This document shows, piece after piece, positions 18,401 to 29,326 of a stretch of DNA of 64,000 bases. The notes under the pieces were generated by a model. The model saw only the letters and a program-made list of their open reading frames with translations, did no database searches and was not told the DNA's origin. The stretch is from Saccharicrinis sp963677345 (lineage in GTDB: Bacteria; Bacteroidota; Bacteroidia; Bacteroidales; Marinilabiliaceae). Numbering within the stretch: the stretch's first letter is position 1; every line of letters begins with the position of its first letter. Made by a program: the position numbers and the translations under genes. The stretch spans positions 149,128 to 213,127 of the forward strand of contig CAXXLC010000014.1 of assembly GCA_963677345.2 (NCBI GenBank), given 5' to 3'.

Positions 18401-18494
18401 ATTTACTATATGGAACTCACCATGTATAACCATCTTTCTATGTGAGAAAGTTCTCTCATGGCTCGTTTCGTAATAGTATGTTTCTATTCATAAT
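18401..18494 (-). promoter_or_regulatory. Shared promoter/leader element upstream of the AraC gene
   Basis: Read on the minus strand, this stretch aligns with 24085-24180. Conserved blocks include AATAGAAA, GAGCCATGAGA, TTCTC, GATG and GAGTTCCATAT. Both copies form a small hairpin at the same place (here 18444-18457, five pairs with a four-base loop). Both end about 20 bases before a start codon. It is probably an operator or a 5' leader for co-regulation. Confidence 0.6.
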
Positions 18495-19095
18495 CGGAAT
18501 GTAATTATTAGTATTATATGATATAATGTATATGTACTCGTAAATAGTTTTATTGAGATTTATTTAGTAAAGATACGTATATGATTATATAATACATAGT
18601 GTATTTGTACAGTTGTCTGTGGATTATTGAAGTGGTTTTTTGAGTGTGTGTTGATAGGTAAGGTAACTTTAGGCGTTGTAATATAGTGTTTTGTGGTTTT
18701 GTTTGTTTGGGGTTGAGGTTGAATTTGAAGTTCTGGCTCGTGTAAAAATTGATATAATACTGCTAAAAAATGATAATAAAGTATTGATGTGATGTCGTGA
18801 AAATATATTGTATCTGATTTATACTTGTGTAGATAATATGTAATAATTGTTTTTAGTAGTCTTTTTATTGTATTTTTTGTATTTAAATAGTTGTTGTACA
18901 GGTTTTAGGTGGCTTGTGTTATCTTTTAAGATGGGATGTATAATTCATTGATTAAATAATATTAAAGATTATATGATAGTATATTTAAACGATTGAATAA
19001 TATTATTAAGTCAGGATAATTGGCTATATTTTAGCAGTGATAAAAATTAAATAAAGTTAAATGCAAACCTTATTTGTTAAATAGTTATTAAATCT
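18495..19095. other. Divergent intergenic region between the AraC gene and susC
   Basis: About 600 bases without a gene, very AT-rich and strongly biased to G and T on the plus strand. It must contain the susC promoter, but I find no clean TTTG...TAnnTTTG pair. Confidence 0.5.
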
Positions 19096-22000
19096 ATGCT
19101 TATGAAAAAAGATCTACGGTACTTTTTAGTGTTGTTTTTTCTGGCTTTTAGTCTGCAAATATTTGCACAGGAAAAAATAGTCACCGGAAAAGTAGTTGAT
19201 GAAAACGGAGCACCATTACCAGGGGTAACTGTTTTGGTAGAAGGAACTCAAAATGGTACGATTACAGATGTTGATGGAAAGTACTCTTTAAAGTGTAATT
19301 CTGATGAAGATGTTTTATTGTTTACTTTTATTGGGTTTACAACTCAAAAAGTAAATGTTTCAGGACGACCTGTTATTGATGTTCAATTAAAACCTGATGT
19401 TGTTAGTTTGGATGAGGTTGTAGCAGTTGGTTATGGAACCATGAAAAAAAGTGATTTGTCCGGAGCTTCAGTATCATTGAGTTCGGAAAATCTGAAAGGT
19501 GCAGGTATTGCCAATGTGGATCAGGCCTTAAAAGGGCGTGCTGCAGGGGTTACGGCTGTTTCTACTTCTGGTCAGCCCGGAGGAGCAGTAAGTATTCGTG
19601 TACGTGGTCAAAGTACTATTAATGCTGGTGCAGAGCCGTTGTATGTTATTGATGGTGTCCCTATGACACGTAATACATCAAGTGGTCATGACTTGGGATT
19701 GGGTGATGCTTTGGGAAATTCTCCAACAACAGGCGTTTCTCCTTTATCAACAATTAACCCTAGTGATATTGTATCTATGGAGATTCTTAAAGATGCTTCA
19801 GCAACAGCAATATATGGGTCAATGGGGGCGAATGGTGTTATACTTATTACAACCAAAAGGGGTAAAAAAGGAGATGTTAAATTTACTTATAATGGATCGT
19901 ATGGTGTACAACGACAAGATACCAGAATCGATATTTTGAATTTGAAAGAGTTTGCTGAATATAGTAATGAGGTGGCTACAGATTTAAATTCTAATGATGC
20001 CCGGCCTGAATTTCAGGATCCATCCTTGTTGGGTAAGGGAACAAACTGGCAGGATGCCATCTTTCAACTGGCAGCAGTACAGCAACACCAGGTTAGTGCC
20101 AGCGGTGGTGGTGAAAAACTTCAGTATTATGTTTCTGGTGGTTATATGAACCAGGAAGGATCAATTATTGGTACTGAGTTTGAGCGTTTGTCGTTTAAAA
20201 CAAATTTGGATGCCGAATTAAAAAGCTGGTTAAAAATGGGAGTAAATATTAAATACTCTCAAACCGACGAACGTTTGGGATTAGCTGATTCGGAATCAGG
20301 AATTATACGTATTGCATTGCAAACTACTCCTGATATGCCTATTTATGATATGGATGGTAACTATGCTACTGTTTTTAGAGACAGGCAGCCTTCAAATCCT
20401 AATGCCATTGGTTTAGCTTTGGATGATGATAACCTATTAGGGAAAAAATCTTTTGGTAGTACGGTATTCTTTGATATTGATATTATGGAAGGACTAAGAT
20501 TTCATACAGAGGGAACATTGAATTTAGATTATACTAAGGCAGAGGTGTTCAGGCCAACAGTGACATATGGTAACTGGGAACGCTCAATTAACTCAATGCG
20601 GGCACAGGATAATGAAAATACCTTCTGGCAGGTTAAAAATTATGTTACCTATGCCAAAACGTTAGGAGCACATGATATTACAGCAATGGTGGGGCAGGAT
20701 ATGTTTGAATCTTCTTGGGAGTATCAAAGTGTATACAATACAAACTTACCAAGTAATGATGTTCAGAACCCTGCTTTAGGAGATGGAACTCCACAGATTG
20801 ATTACGGGTTTGGAAGTATGTCAAATTTATCATTCTTTGGTCGTTTAACTTACAATTACGACAATAGATATATGTTAACATACACCTATCGTCGTGATGG
20901 TTCATCAAACTTCGGACCGGAGAACAGATGGGCTGGTTTTAACTCTTTTGCTGCATCGTGGAGGTTAAGTAATGAATCATTTATGGCCTGGGCAGAACCT
21001 GTATTGAGTAATGCCAAATTGCGCTTTGGTTGGGGACAGGTTGGAAACCAGGATATAGATGGTTATTTATGGGGAGCTAGTATCTCTAAAATGGAAACCG
21101 GTTTAGGTGCTGGATATCGTCAAACAAATATTTCTAACCCATATATTAAATGGGAGAAACAAGAGCAATTTAATATAGGATTGGATCTGTCTATAATGGA
21201 TGTTGCTGATTTAGTGGTTGAAGTGTATGATAAAACCTCTAATGATATGTTAATGGATATGCAATTACCTTCCTATATGGGTACACGTGGTAATTCTTCC
21301 AGTGCTTTAGCGGCACCTTGGGGTAACTTTGGTGAGATCAATAACAAAGGTTTAGAGATTTCATTAACTACACATAATTTTAAGAGGGCTTTTACCTGGG
21401 ATACCGATTTCCAGATTTCCTTTAATAAAAATAAGTTAGTGGCATTAGATGGAACTCCATCTGCTCACCTCGAAGGTTATGGACAATGGAGTGATGTTGT
21501 TTCGCTTTCTGAAGTTGGAGATCCGTTGTTTAATTTTTATGGATATGTTACCGATGGCGTATATCAGAGCCTGGAAGATTTGCAGAGTAGTCCGGTACAA
21601 GATGGATACCCAAATGATGGCGAATCGTTTGATATTAATAGTACTACCTATATTGGTGACCTTAAATTTAAAGATATAAGTGGCCCTGATGGAAAACCAG
21701 ATGGAGTAATAAATTCTTATGACCGAACAAATATCGGTTCACCAATGCCTGATTTTACTTTTGGCTTAAACAATACATTCTCATATAAGAATTTTGATTT
21801 ATCAGTATTTATCAATGGTTCTTATGGTAATGATGTGATGAATTATACAGCGATAAGCCTTTCAAATATGAAAAGTGAATTTACCAACCAGTTGGCAGTC
21901 GTTAAAAAAAGAGCTCGTCTTGAGTTGATAGATCCAAGTATTGAGGGTACTAGCTTAAATGACATAAGTAATGTGCGTCTGATCAACCCCAATACCAATA

Positions 22001-22311
22001 TACCAAGAGCTACCGGACAGGATCCTAATGACAATGACCGTATTTCAGACAGGTATATTGAGGATGGTTCTTTTATCAGGATTAAGAATATAACACTGGG
22101 TTATACTTTCCCTAAAACACTTATTGAAAAAGTGCACTTAAGTAATGCAAGGGTATTTGCAAGTATCGAGAACCTGGTGACATTTACAGATTATTCAGGT
22201 TTTGATCCTGAAGTAGGTGCAAGTACCCAGAGCTCCAATGTTTTTGGGTTGGATAATGGTCGATATCCTTCGCCACAGGTATTTACTTTCGGTTTAAATG
22301 TGTCATTCTAA
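19096..22311 (+). CDS. susC: SusC-like TonB-dependent outer-membrane transporter
   Basis: 1071 residues: a signal peptide ending IFAQE, a carboxypeptidase-D regulatory-like domain (GKVVDENGAPLPGVTV, residues 28-105), the SusC signature DEVVAVGYGTMKKSDLSG, a plug domain (about 115-235, with YVIDGVPM and MEILKDASATAIYG) and a long beta-barrel ending in LNVSF. It imports mannan oligosaccharides across the outer membrane with SusD as the lid. It starts the plus-strand operon and is followed 12 bases later by susD. An alternative ATG two codons downstream (MKKDLRYF) is as likely. The frame is clean over 3.2 kb, unlike the genes after 24.8 kb. Confidence 0.95.
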   Translation: MLMKKDLRYFLVLFFLAFSLQIFAQEKIVTGKVVDENGAPLPGVTVLVEGTQNGTITDVDGKYSLKCNSDEDVLLFTFIGFTTQKVNVSGRPVIDVQLKPDVVSLDEVVAVGYGTMKKSDLSGASVSLSSENLKGAGIANVDQALKGRAAGVTAVSTSGQPGGAVSIRVRGQSTINAGAEPLYVIDGVPMTRNTSSGHDLGLGDALGNSPTTGVSPLSTINPSDIVSMEILKDASATAIYGSMGANGVILITTKRGKKGDVKFTYNGSYGVQRQDTRIDILNLKEFAEYSNEVATDLNSNDARPEFQDPSLLGKGTNWQDAIFQLAAVQQHQVSASGGGEKLQYYVSGGYMNQEGSIIGTEFERLSFKTNLDAELKSWLKMGVNIKYSQTDERLGLADSESGIIRIALQTTPDMPIYDMDGNYATVFRDRQPSNPNAIGLALDDDNLLGKKSFGSTVFFDIDIMEGLRFHTEGTLNLDYTKAEVFRPTVTYGNWERSINSMRAQDNENTFWQVKNYVTYAKTLGAHDITAMVGQDMFESSWEYQSVYNTNLPSNDVQNPALGDGTPQIDYGFGSMSNLSFFGRLTYNYDNRYMLTYTYRRDGSSNFGPENRWAGFNSFAASWRLSNESFMAWAEPVLSNAKLRFGWGQVGNQDIDGYLWGASISKMETGLGAGYRQTNISNPYIKWEKQEQFNIGLDLSIMDVADLVVEVYDKTSNDMLMDMQLPSYMGTRGNSSSALAAPWGNFGEINNKGLEISLTTHNFKRAFTWDTDFQISFNKNKLVALDGTPSAHLEGYGQWSDVVSLSEVGDPLFNFYGYVTDGVYQSLEDLQSSPVQDGYPNDGESFDINSTTYIGDLKFKDISGPDGKPDGVINSYDRTNIGSPMPDFTFGLNNTFSYKNFDLSVFINGSYGNDVMNYTAISLSNMKSEFTNQLAVVKKRARLELIDPSIEGTSLNDISNVRLINPNTNIPRATGQDPNDNDRISDRYIEDGSFIRIKNITLGYTFPKTLIEKVHLSNARVFASIENLVTFTDYSGFDPEVGASTQSSNVFGLDNGRYPSPQVFTFGLNVSF

Positions 22312-22323
22312 AAAGTAATTACG

Positions 22324-24021
22324 ATGAAAAAATATAATATAATAAAATTTTTAATAGTTTTTATTGGTGTTGGATTAACGGTTTCATGCGATGATTTTTT
22401 AAATAAACCGTCTGAGGATTCTTATACCATAGATACTTTCTATCAAAACGATGAACAGGTGTATCAGGCAGTAAACTCGATTTACAATTCTCCCTGGTAC
22501 GATTTTCAACGCGGGTTTATGAAAATTGGAGATGTTTTATCCGGTAATATTATTTTTGATAGTGCTGATGGATATACCAATTTTACGTTAAATAATTCTG
22601 ATACCGATATAGCCAATGCATCTGCTTCGCTATGGTCTGTGAATGCTTATTGTAATGGGGTTATTCAAAATGTGGATATGAAATCAAGTGCTGATGTTTC
22701 ACAAACAGTTAAAAACACAGTAAAAGGCGAAGCTATGGTGTGGAAAGCCATGTCTTACTTTTATTTGGTAAGATGTTTTGGTGCGGTACCTATTATTCAT
22801 GACAATGCTGAAATTATTTCAAGTAATACATCGGCAACTTTAAAGCGTAACAGGGTAGAAGATGTATATCAGTATATTATTTATATACTTGAAGATGCCA
22901 TTGAATTATTGCCTGAGGAAAACAGAACCGGCCGTATAGATAAATACAGTGCTTATGGTCTGTTGGCAAAAGTATATTTAACAAAATCAGGGTATGGAAT
23001 GAGCGGATCTCGTAGTGAAGAGGATCTTTCTAATGCAGCTTATTATGCAAAAAAGGTTATTGACGAAAGTGGTCGTATTTTAGAACCCAATTATGAAGAT
23101 ATTTTCCAGCTAAAATGTAATTTCTCTGATGAGAGTTTAATCGCCTGGCACTGGACAGTTGGTTCACAATGGACCTGTCAAAACTCTTTGCAGTCTGATT
23201 TATCCCTGACAAATTTTTCTGATGCAGTACAATCCTGGGGTAATTGGGTGTATCCAACCATTGATTTACAATCAGCATTTGGAGAAAGTGCAGGTAGTCT
23301 GACCAGAAAAAATACTGACACACGACGTAAGGCTACAATAATGATGGTGGGTGACCATTATGATCAGTTTTGGGTTGAATTTGGTGGTTTTGATTATAAC
23401 TGGGATAATGCTTCTGATGGACAATATAGTGGTGCTTTGGCCTTTGCCAGTGGAACAGGATCAAATTGTGCCAAGCATATTGTGGGGCGTTTAGCTGATG
23501 CTGAGGCGCAAGGTTATGATGCTTTGGACAGGATGAGCACACCATTGAGCACTCATATACTTCGTTTAGCAGATGTTTATCTGGTTTATGCCGAAGCTGT
23601 TTTGGGAAATAGTAGTTCTACTTCTGATGTCGGAGCTTTAAGTGCATATAATGCTGTGAGAGAAAGAGCTTTGCAGGATAATTATGAGCCAGTTGCAAGT
23701 TTTAACTTTGATGATATTTATAAGGAGCGCCGATTGGAATTGGCATTGGAGGGCGACAGATGGTATGATATGGTAAGGTTGCATTATTATAACCCCGAAA
23801 AAGCTAAGTCTATAATTGCCAGTCAGCAAAGAGGATATTGGTCGGGTTTGGATGATTTCTATGATTATGAGGATGCGTCTAACCTTGAAATAAACGACCT
23901 TTTTGCTACCGGAATCACTGATGAGGATTTTACTATTCCATTTCCGGAAGTTGATTTATCTCTAAATCCTGGCTTGATGGATGATCCGGTAGAATTTGAT
24001 TTTAGTACAATTGGTTATTAA
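22324..24021 (+). CDS. susD: SusD-like glycan-binding outer-membrane lipoprotein
   Basis: 565 residues with a lipoprotein signal (GLTVSCDDFLN). The SusD fold is recognisable from the N-terminal TPR-like region (AMSYFYLVRCFGAVPII), the central YGLLAKVYL helix and the C-terminal RagB/SusD region with ERRLELALEGDRWYDMVRL. It caps the SusC barrel on the cell surface and captures mannan oligosaccharides. It starts 12 bases after susC, so the two are co-transcribed. The frame is intact. Confidence 0.95.
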   Translation: MKKYNIIKFLIVFIGVGLTVSCDDFLNKPSEDSYTIDTFYQNDEQVYQAVNSIYNSPWYDFQRGFMKIGDVLSGNIIFDSADGYTNFTLNNSDTDIANASASLWSVNAYCNGVIQNVDMKSSADVSQTVKNTVKGEAMVWKAMSYFYLVRCFGAVPIIHDNAEIISSNTSATLKRNRVEDVYQYIIYILEDAIELLPEENRTGRIDKYSAYGLLAKVYLTKSGYGMSGSRSEEDLSNAAYYAKKVIDESGRILEPNYEDIFQLKCNFSDESLIAWHWTVGSQWTCQNSLQSDLSLTNFSDAVQSWGNWVYPTIDLQSAFGESAGSLTRKNTDTRRKATIMMVGDHYDQFWVEFGGFDYNWDNASDGQYSGALAFASGTGSNCAKHIVGRLADAEAQGYDALDRMSTPLSTHILRLADVYLVYAEAVLGNSSSTSDVGALSAYNAVRERALQDNYEPVASFNFDDIYKERRLELALEGDRWYDMVRLHYYNPEKAKSIIASQQRGYWSGLDDFYDYEDASNLEINDLFATGITDEDFTIPFPEVDLSLNPGLMDDPVEFDFSTIGY

Positions 24022-24084
24022 TTTCTAAAATAGGATTCATTGCAGGAACATTGTTTTTTTCTTCTGAAGAATCTTATTGTATAA

Positions 24085-24180
24085 ATAGAAAGAAAATTTA
24101 GACAGATGAAATGAGCCATGAGAAAGTATTCTCGCACAAGAGGATGACTAAATTGGCGAGTTCCATATGGCAATTAAAAG
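24085..24180 (+). promoter_or_regulatory. Shared promoter/leader element upstream of the first glycan-binding gene
   Basis: The same element as at 18401-18494, in the same orientation relative to its gene. It contains GAGCCATGAGA, a hairpin GAGAA-AGTA-TTCTC (24120-24133) and GAGTTCCATAT, and ends about 15-20 bases before the ATG at 24195. It probably gives the second half of the locus its own regulated start or an RNA leader. Confidence 0.6.
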
Positions 24181-24194
24181 CAAATTAAAGACAT

Positions 24195-25461
24195 ATGAAA
24201 AATAATATAAAACATTTATTTGCAGTATTGTTTGTTATGATGATCGCAACTGTCGGAATAACATTTCAATCATGTGATGAATACCCCGATGAATATGAAG
24301 TAACAGGAGGTGTTCCATCTATAGATTATATTAGGATATCAGATCCTGATAAGTCAGATTCCTTAATTGTTAGTGCATCTTTAAATCAAACTATTGCACT
24401 GATAGGTGAAAATTTAACCAGTATTACAGAACTGTGGTTTAATGATAAAGAGGCCTACTTAAATACAAGCTTTATGACGTCAAATGCAATGTTTGTTACA
24501 ATTCCGAATGAAATACCGGAAGATGTAACAGATAAAATTTATATGAAAGCAGGAGATAAAACAGTTGAGTATGATTTTAATGTTACAGTTCCTGCTCCGG
24601 CTCCTAAGTCAATGCTATGTGAGTTTGTAGAAGATGGAGATGAAGCTGTTATTAAAGGTAATTACCTCATAGATGATTCTAATGTTCCTTTACAGGTTTT
24701 CTTCCCGGGAAATATCGAAGCTGAGGTGGTCAGTGTTAGTGAGGATTATGATGAGGTTACTGTTGTTGTGCCAGAGGGAGCAGGTGTAGGTCCTGTTACA
24801 GTGAAAAGTATTTATGGATCAACACGTTCTACATTCTATTTTTAGAGATGATCGTAATTATATTTTAGATTGGGATAATCTGGATGCCGCCGGAGGCTGG
24901 AGGTCTGGTGTAATCGCTAATTCTGATCCTGAAGGAGTCAGTGGTAATTATGTTCACTTTTATGGAGAAATGACTGGTGAAGCCGGATCTCTTTGGGATG
25001 AGGATAAATTCGCTTTCAATCTCTGGAATCAATCCAATGGAAGAGCTAATGTTCCTTTTTATGAAGGAGATTTAAGTGAGGCTGTATTAAAGTTTGAAAT
25101 TAATATCCTGGAACCATGGAGTGCAAGTGCATTACAAATGATTTTTACACCTTATTCAGTTTATGGTTCTAATGAATACGTTGCCAATGACGATGCAACA
25201 AAAACATATCTGAGTAAAGATTTTCCTCGTGGTTTGTGGATGCCTTGGGTGAGCGAAGGTAGTTATATGACAGATGGTTGGGAAACTGTTTCAATCCCAT
25301 TGAGTGATTTTATTTATGATAAAGATGGTAAGGCCTCTGAAGGTACGTTAACAAATGATTTTCTTGGTGGATTAACTTTCTTCGTATATCATGGAGGTGT
25401 TGATGGTGAAGATTGTACGGTTAATATGTGTATTGATAATATCAGAATTGTTCCATTGTAG
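24195..25461 (+). pseudogene. Surface glycan-binding lipoprotein 1 (IPT domains), one frameshift
   Basis: Lipoprotein signal (GITFQSCDEYPDE), then two IPT/TIG-like immunoglobulin domains (about residues 40-215), then a C-terminal beta-sandwich glycan-binding domain (NYILDWDNLD to CTVNMCIDNIRIVPL). This is the SusE-position surface glycan-binding protein of Bacteroidota loci, expected to hold mannan at the cell surface. The frame breaks near 24840: the first frame ends TRSTFYF-stop, the second contains TFYF-equivalent codons leading to RDDRNYILD. One extra T in a T5 run explains it. The corrected protein would have about 421 residues. Both halves are well conserved in composition, so it may be intact in reality. 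Confidence 0.85.
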
Positions 25462-25482
25462 TAATCCTTACTAAAATTAATT

Positions 25483-27811
25483 ATGATGTATATAAAATAT
25501 ATTAATAAAATAGAGTCTGCAATCCTGGTATTTATAATAGGATTATTCGGACTAACTCTTACTCTCACATCGTGTGATGATGATGATGAGGGAGGAAGTA
25601 ATGAAACCGAGTTGCTGAGTTTCGGACCAATGCCCATACAAAGGGGTGCAGAATTAAGATTTATAGGTAATAATTTAGATGATGTTACCTCCGTTGTCAT
25701 TCCTGATGGAATTACACTTTCAGGTGCTGATTTTACTGAGCATACCGCTAACAGTATAAAATTAATTGTTCCTCAAGATGCCGAAGAAGGGTATTTGCAA
25801 CTAAATTACTCAGGAGGTACAATTACAACTAAAACTCCAATTGGTTTTAGCGAACCAATTTCAATGGATGCCTTTGCTGTGGCTACAGTAAAACCAGGTG
25901 CTGAATTAACCTTAACAGGTGATTATTTGAACAGAGTTGCAGAGTTTATTTTTACAGACAGGGTAGTGGTAGACAGTGTTGACTTTGTAAGTAAATCCCG
26001 TAAAGAAATTAAGTTAATTGTGCCTGCAGAAGCGCAAACAGGTAAAATTGCGCTGTCAAACGGAGCTGAAGATCCTATTATTATTTATTCGGAAGAAGAA
26101 CTAGGTATTGTAATTCCTGTTGTTTCTGAAGTTGCTCCAAATCCTGTTAAGCCGGGGTACTGATTTAACCATCACAGGAACAGATCTTGACCTGATAACC
26201 AGTCTTACATTTGGTGGAGACGTTGAGGTAACTGAATTTGTTAGTCAAAGCACAACAAGTATTGTTGTTACAGTACCAACCAATGCTACAAGTGGAGATG
26301 TGATATCTGTTTTACCTTCGGGTATTGAAATTGCAGTTGGAGAAATTACGCTTATAGAACCTACGGCTGCTATTGAAGATGTTGAGGATTCCTATGGTGT
26401 GGGTGAAACGGTTGTTATTGCAGGTACTGATTTAGACTTGATAGCTACAGCTGCATTCACTGGTGCAGATCCTGTATCTGTAACGTTAGTTGATGGAAAA
26501 CTAAATCTGGAAGTAACAGAAGCAGCTCAGAGTGGAGCTATTATATTGACTACCGACAATGGTACAACAGTTACTGTGGATGATTTTGTGACTACAAAGC
26601 CTGTTGCTACTTTACCATCTGATGCGACTCCGCTGGATGAGTTAACTATTGTTTTCTACTTTAGGTAGTCGTGTTAAAACAGTTATGTTTGGCGACATAG
26701 AAGCTGAAGCAACTGCTACAACAGATGGATTTAGTGTTGTAGTTCCACTGGCAGCAGAAACTGGTGATGTAACATTAGTAATGGATAATGGTGAAACTGT
26801 GGCTGCAGGGAGCATATCTATTAACGCATTTACTTTCTGTGCCATTGTGGAATTTGATTCAGAAACACTACTGTAGGTAATTTGTTCAGTGCAACAATTA
26901 TTAATGGAGTTAATCTTACCGATGTGTTGATAAATGGAGAGTCGACAAAATACTTGGTAGTAGGTGATAAACTTTATGTTTCAGTAGGTATAAGAGTTGG
27001 AGATAATACTCTTACACTTGTTTCGGGAACAACAGAAAATACATATACAATTTCGGTTGTGTCAAGTGGTATTGTTGAAAATGTTATCTGGGCCGATGGA
27101 CCACTTATGATTACATGGTCAGATGGTGGACGGGTTGTTTTACCTGCATCTGCCTTTACAGATGTCCCATCAGGAAGCAAAATGAGATTCTACTTTACAG
27201 ACAATAATGGAGCTTGGGCGCAGGCACAGGTTAATGATGGGCAATGGGGATCGTTCTTTACGTTTGTACCTTCTGATGTTGCAGAATATGATTGGTGGAA
27301 TGTAACAAATACAGAGCGTTATTATGATGTGGAGCTTACTGCGGATATGTTGAACCAAATAAGTGCAAATCAAGCTGTAGAAGGCGATTTTGCAGGTGCT
27401 GGTATTATTATCCAGGGTTCTGATTTGATTTTCTCTAAAGTATCTATCATTATCGACTACTCTGCCCCAACAGCTATTTGGGAAGGTTTATTTGATATTG
27501 GAAACTGGCAAGGAAACCAGGATTTAGCTTGGGGAGGTTATGATTGGTCAACCGCCAAAGCTGGTCAGACGCTGTACTTCTCATTTACAATGAATGATGG
27601 TAATGATTGGGGATGTCTGTCTCTTCGTCATGGCAATAGTTGGGGAAATTTACTACAGAGGGTTCTGGTCAAATTGATTTTGGCCCGTCAGATACCCAGG
27701 GGAACCTACACGCTAACACAAGCTGATATTGATGACCTGGTTGCAAATGGAGGACTTGTGATAACGGGAGCAAACCTGACATTGACTCAGGTGGCGATTA
27801 ATAATATTTAA
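25483..27811 (+). pseudogene. Surface glycan-binding lipoprotein 2 (multi-IPT), five indels
   Basis: Lipoprotein signal (LTLTLTSCDDDDEG), then a chain of five or more IPT/TIG-like domains, each beginning with a GAELxxTGxxL/GTDLTITG-type strand. Two jelly-roll-like modules follow (VIWADGPLMITWSDGGRV and AIWEGLFDIGNWQGNQ), ending LTLTQVAINNI. Corrected length is about 775 residues. It probably reaches out from the surface and binds mannan. Frame changes occur near 26157 (extra G), 26653 (extra T), 26865 (missing A) and a self-cancelling pair near 27650 and 27702. Correcting each restores unbroken domain sequence. Reads over these homopolymers would decide whether it is a real pseudogene. Confidence 0.82.
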
Positions 27812-27847
27812 CCAGAAGATTAATAAAGAACATAGTTTTTAAATTTA

Positions 27848-27878
27848 AGATAGCTTTCTCTTATGGAGAAAGCTATCT
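27848..27878 (+). promoter_or_regulatory. Hairpin enclosing the GH26 start codon
   Basis: A perfect 13-bp inverted repeat (27848-27860 and 27866-27878, arm AGATAGCTTTCTC) with loop TTATG. The ATG at 27863 lies in the loop. There is no T-run after it, so it does not look like a terminator. It may affect translation or RNA processing between the glycan-binding gene and the mannanase gene. Confidence 0.55.
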
Positions 27879-29298
27879 CTAAAATAAAATTTCATGATAG
27901 ATTGGGGGTAGGATTATTGGGATTTATTTTATTATTTATTTCCTGCAGTAATGACGATGGCATGGAGTTGTAGATACACTTGATGCTCCAGTGTTAATAA
28001 GCTCAACACCTGGAGATGGAGCAACAGGTATTTCTAAAGGTGATATTACGATTACTTTAACTTTTGATCAGAATATTACCTCACCTTCATCAAAACATTC
28101 TTTAGTTACTATTGGTAATGCGAATATTGACAATATAGTGGCTAATTTACAAGAACTAAAATAGAAGCTTCGGGGCTACAGGAATCTAATACTTATGAAC
28201 TGGTGATTCCGCGTGGTGTGATTATGGGGCTACCAAAGTGGAAACCTCGGAAATAAGAATAAGTTTCTCAACGAAAGATGCCGTTCAGTTAAATATATCA
28301 ACCACCCTTGTTACAGAAAATCCTGCAGAACAAACTCAAAATGTTTATGACTTTCTTTTAGATAATTATGGTGAGAAGATTGTTTCAGCCACAATGGCCA
28401 ATGTAAATTGGAATGTCAATGAAGCAGAATGGGTAAAATATCATACCGGGAAATATCCTGCTGTTGCTACGTTTGATTATATTCATTTAGCAGCATCTCC
28501 AGCAAACTGGATTGATTATTCGGATATCTCTGTTGTTGAGGATTGGGTGGAATAATAATGGTATAGCCAGTGCGGGGTGGCATTGGATTGTACCTCGTTA
28601 TGACGGAGATACTGAGGGTGAATAGCTATACTTATCAACCTTCGGAAACGACTTTTGATGCCGCAGATGCATTAATTGACGGAACATGGGAGAATACTGT
28701 GATTAAAGCCGACCTTGAGAAAATAGCTGATTATATTTTGTTATTGCAGAATAAAAATATCCCTTTAATATGGCGACCATTACATGAGGCTGCCGGTAAT
28801 ATATATGAGTATAACGGTGGTACTGCATGGTTTTGGTGGGGAGCTGATGGAGCAGAAACTTATAAGAGCCTTTGGGTTTATGTGTTCAATTACTTTAAAA
28901 ATAAGGGAATCAATAATTTAATATGGGTGTGGACAACGCAAACGGGGGATGATGATTTTTATCCCGGAGATGATTATGTGGATATTGTAGGTAGAGATAT
29001 TTATAATGAAACAGATGCATCTTCAATTGCTGAAGAGTTTAATTCTATACAGGAAACTTATCCAAATAAAATGATAGCATTAAGCGAATGTGGTACCGTT
29101 GCTGAGGTTAGTGAAGAATGGATCAGTGGTGCCAGATGGAGCTATTTTATGCCATGGTATGATTATGACAGAACTCTGTATACCTCTGGTAGTGAATTTG
29201 AAAAGACAGAACATGGTCATGCTCCTGCAGCATGGTGGATTGATGCTTTTAATCAGGATTATGTAATTACTCGTGATCAAATGCCCGATTTAAAATAA
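27863..29298 (+). pseudogene. GH26 beta-mannanase with N-terminal Ig-like domain, five indels
   Basis: A lipoprotein signal (FILLFISCSNDD) is followed by a Big_5-type Ig-like domain (APVLISSTPGDGATGIS, about residues 40-140) and a GH26 barrel. The acid/base Glu lies in IWRPLHEAAG and the nucleophile Glu in ALSECGTV, both intact. The substrate-binding Trp cluster (GGTAWFWWGADG) is present. Five single-base indels break it: near 27966 (-1), 28148 (-1), 28226 (-1), 28547 (+1) and 28620 (+1). Corrected length is about 478 residues. It should be an outer-surface endo-mannanase. The N-terminal half is too fragmented to appear as a gene in a plain ORF search. Confidence 0.82.
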
Positions 29299-29326
29299 AA
29301 CATATAACAGTACAGAACAAAAGCAA

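Noticed and set aside
18383..18433. A longer N-terminus for the mannan AraC regulator
   Set aside because: The extra 17 codons overlap the shared regulatory element. The same element is noncoding before the glycan-binding gene, at the same distance from that start.
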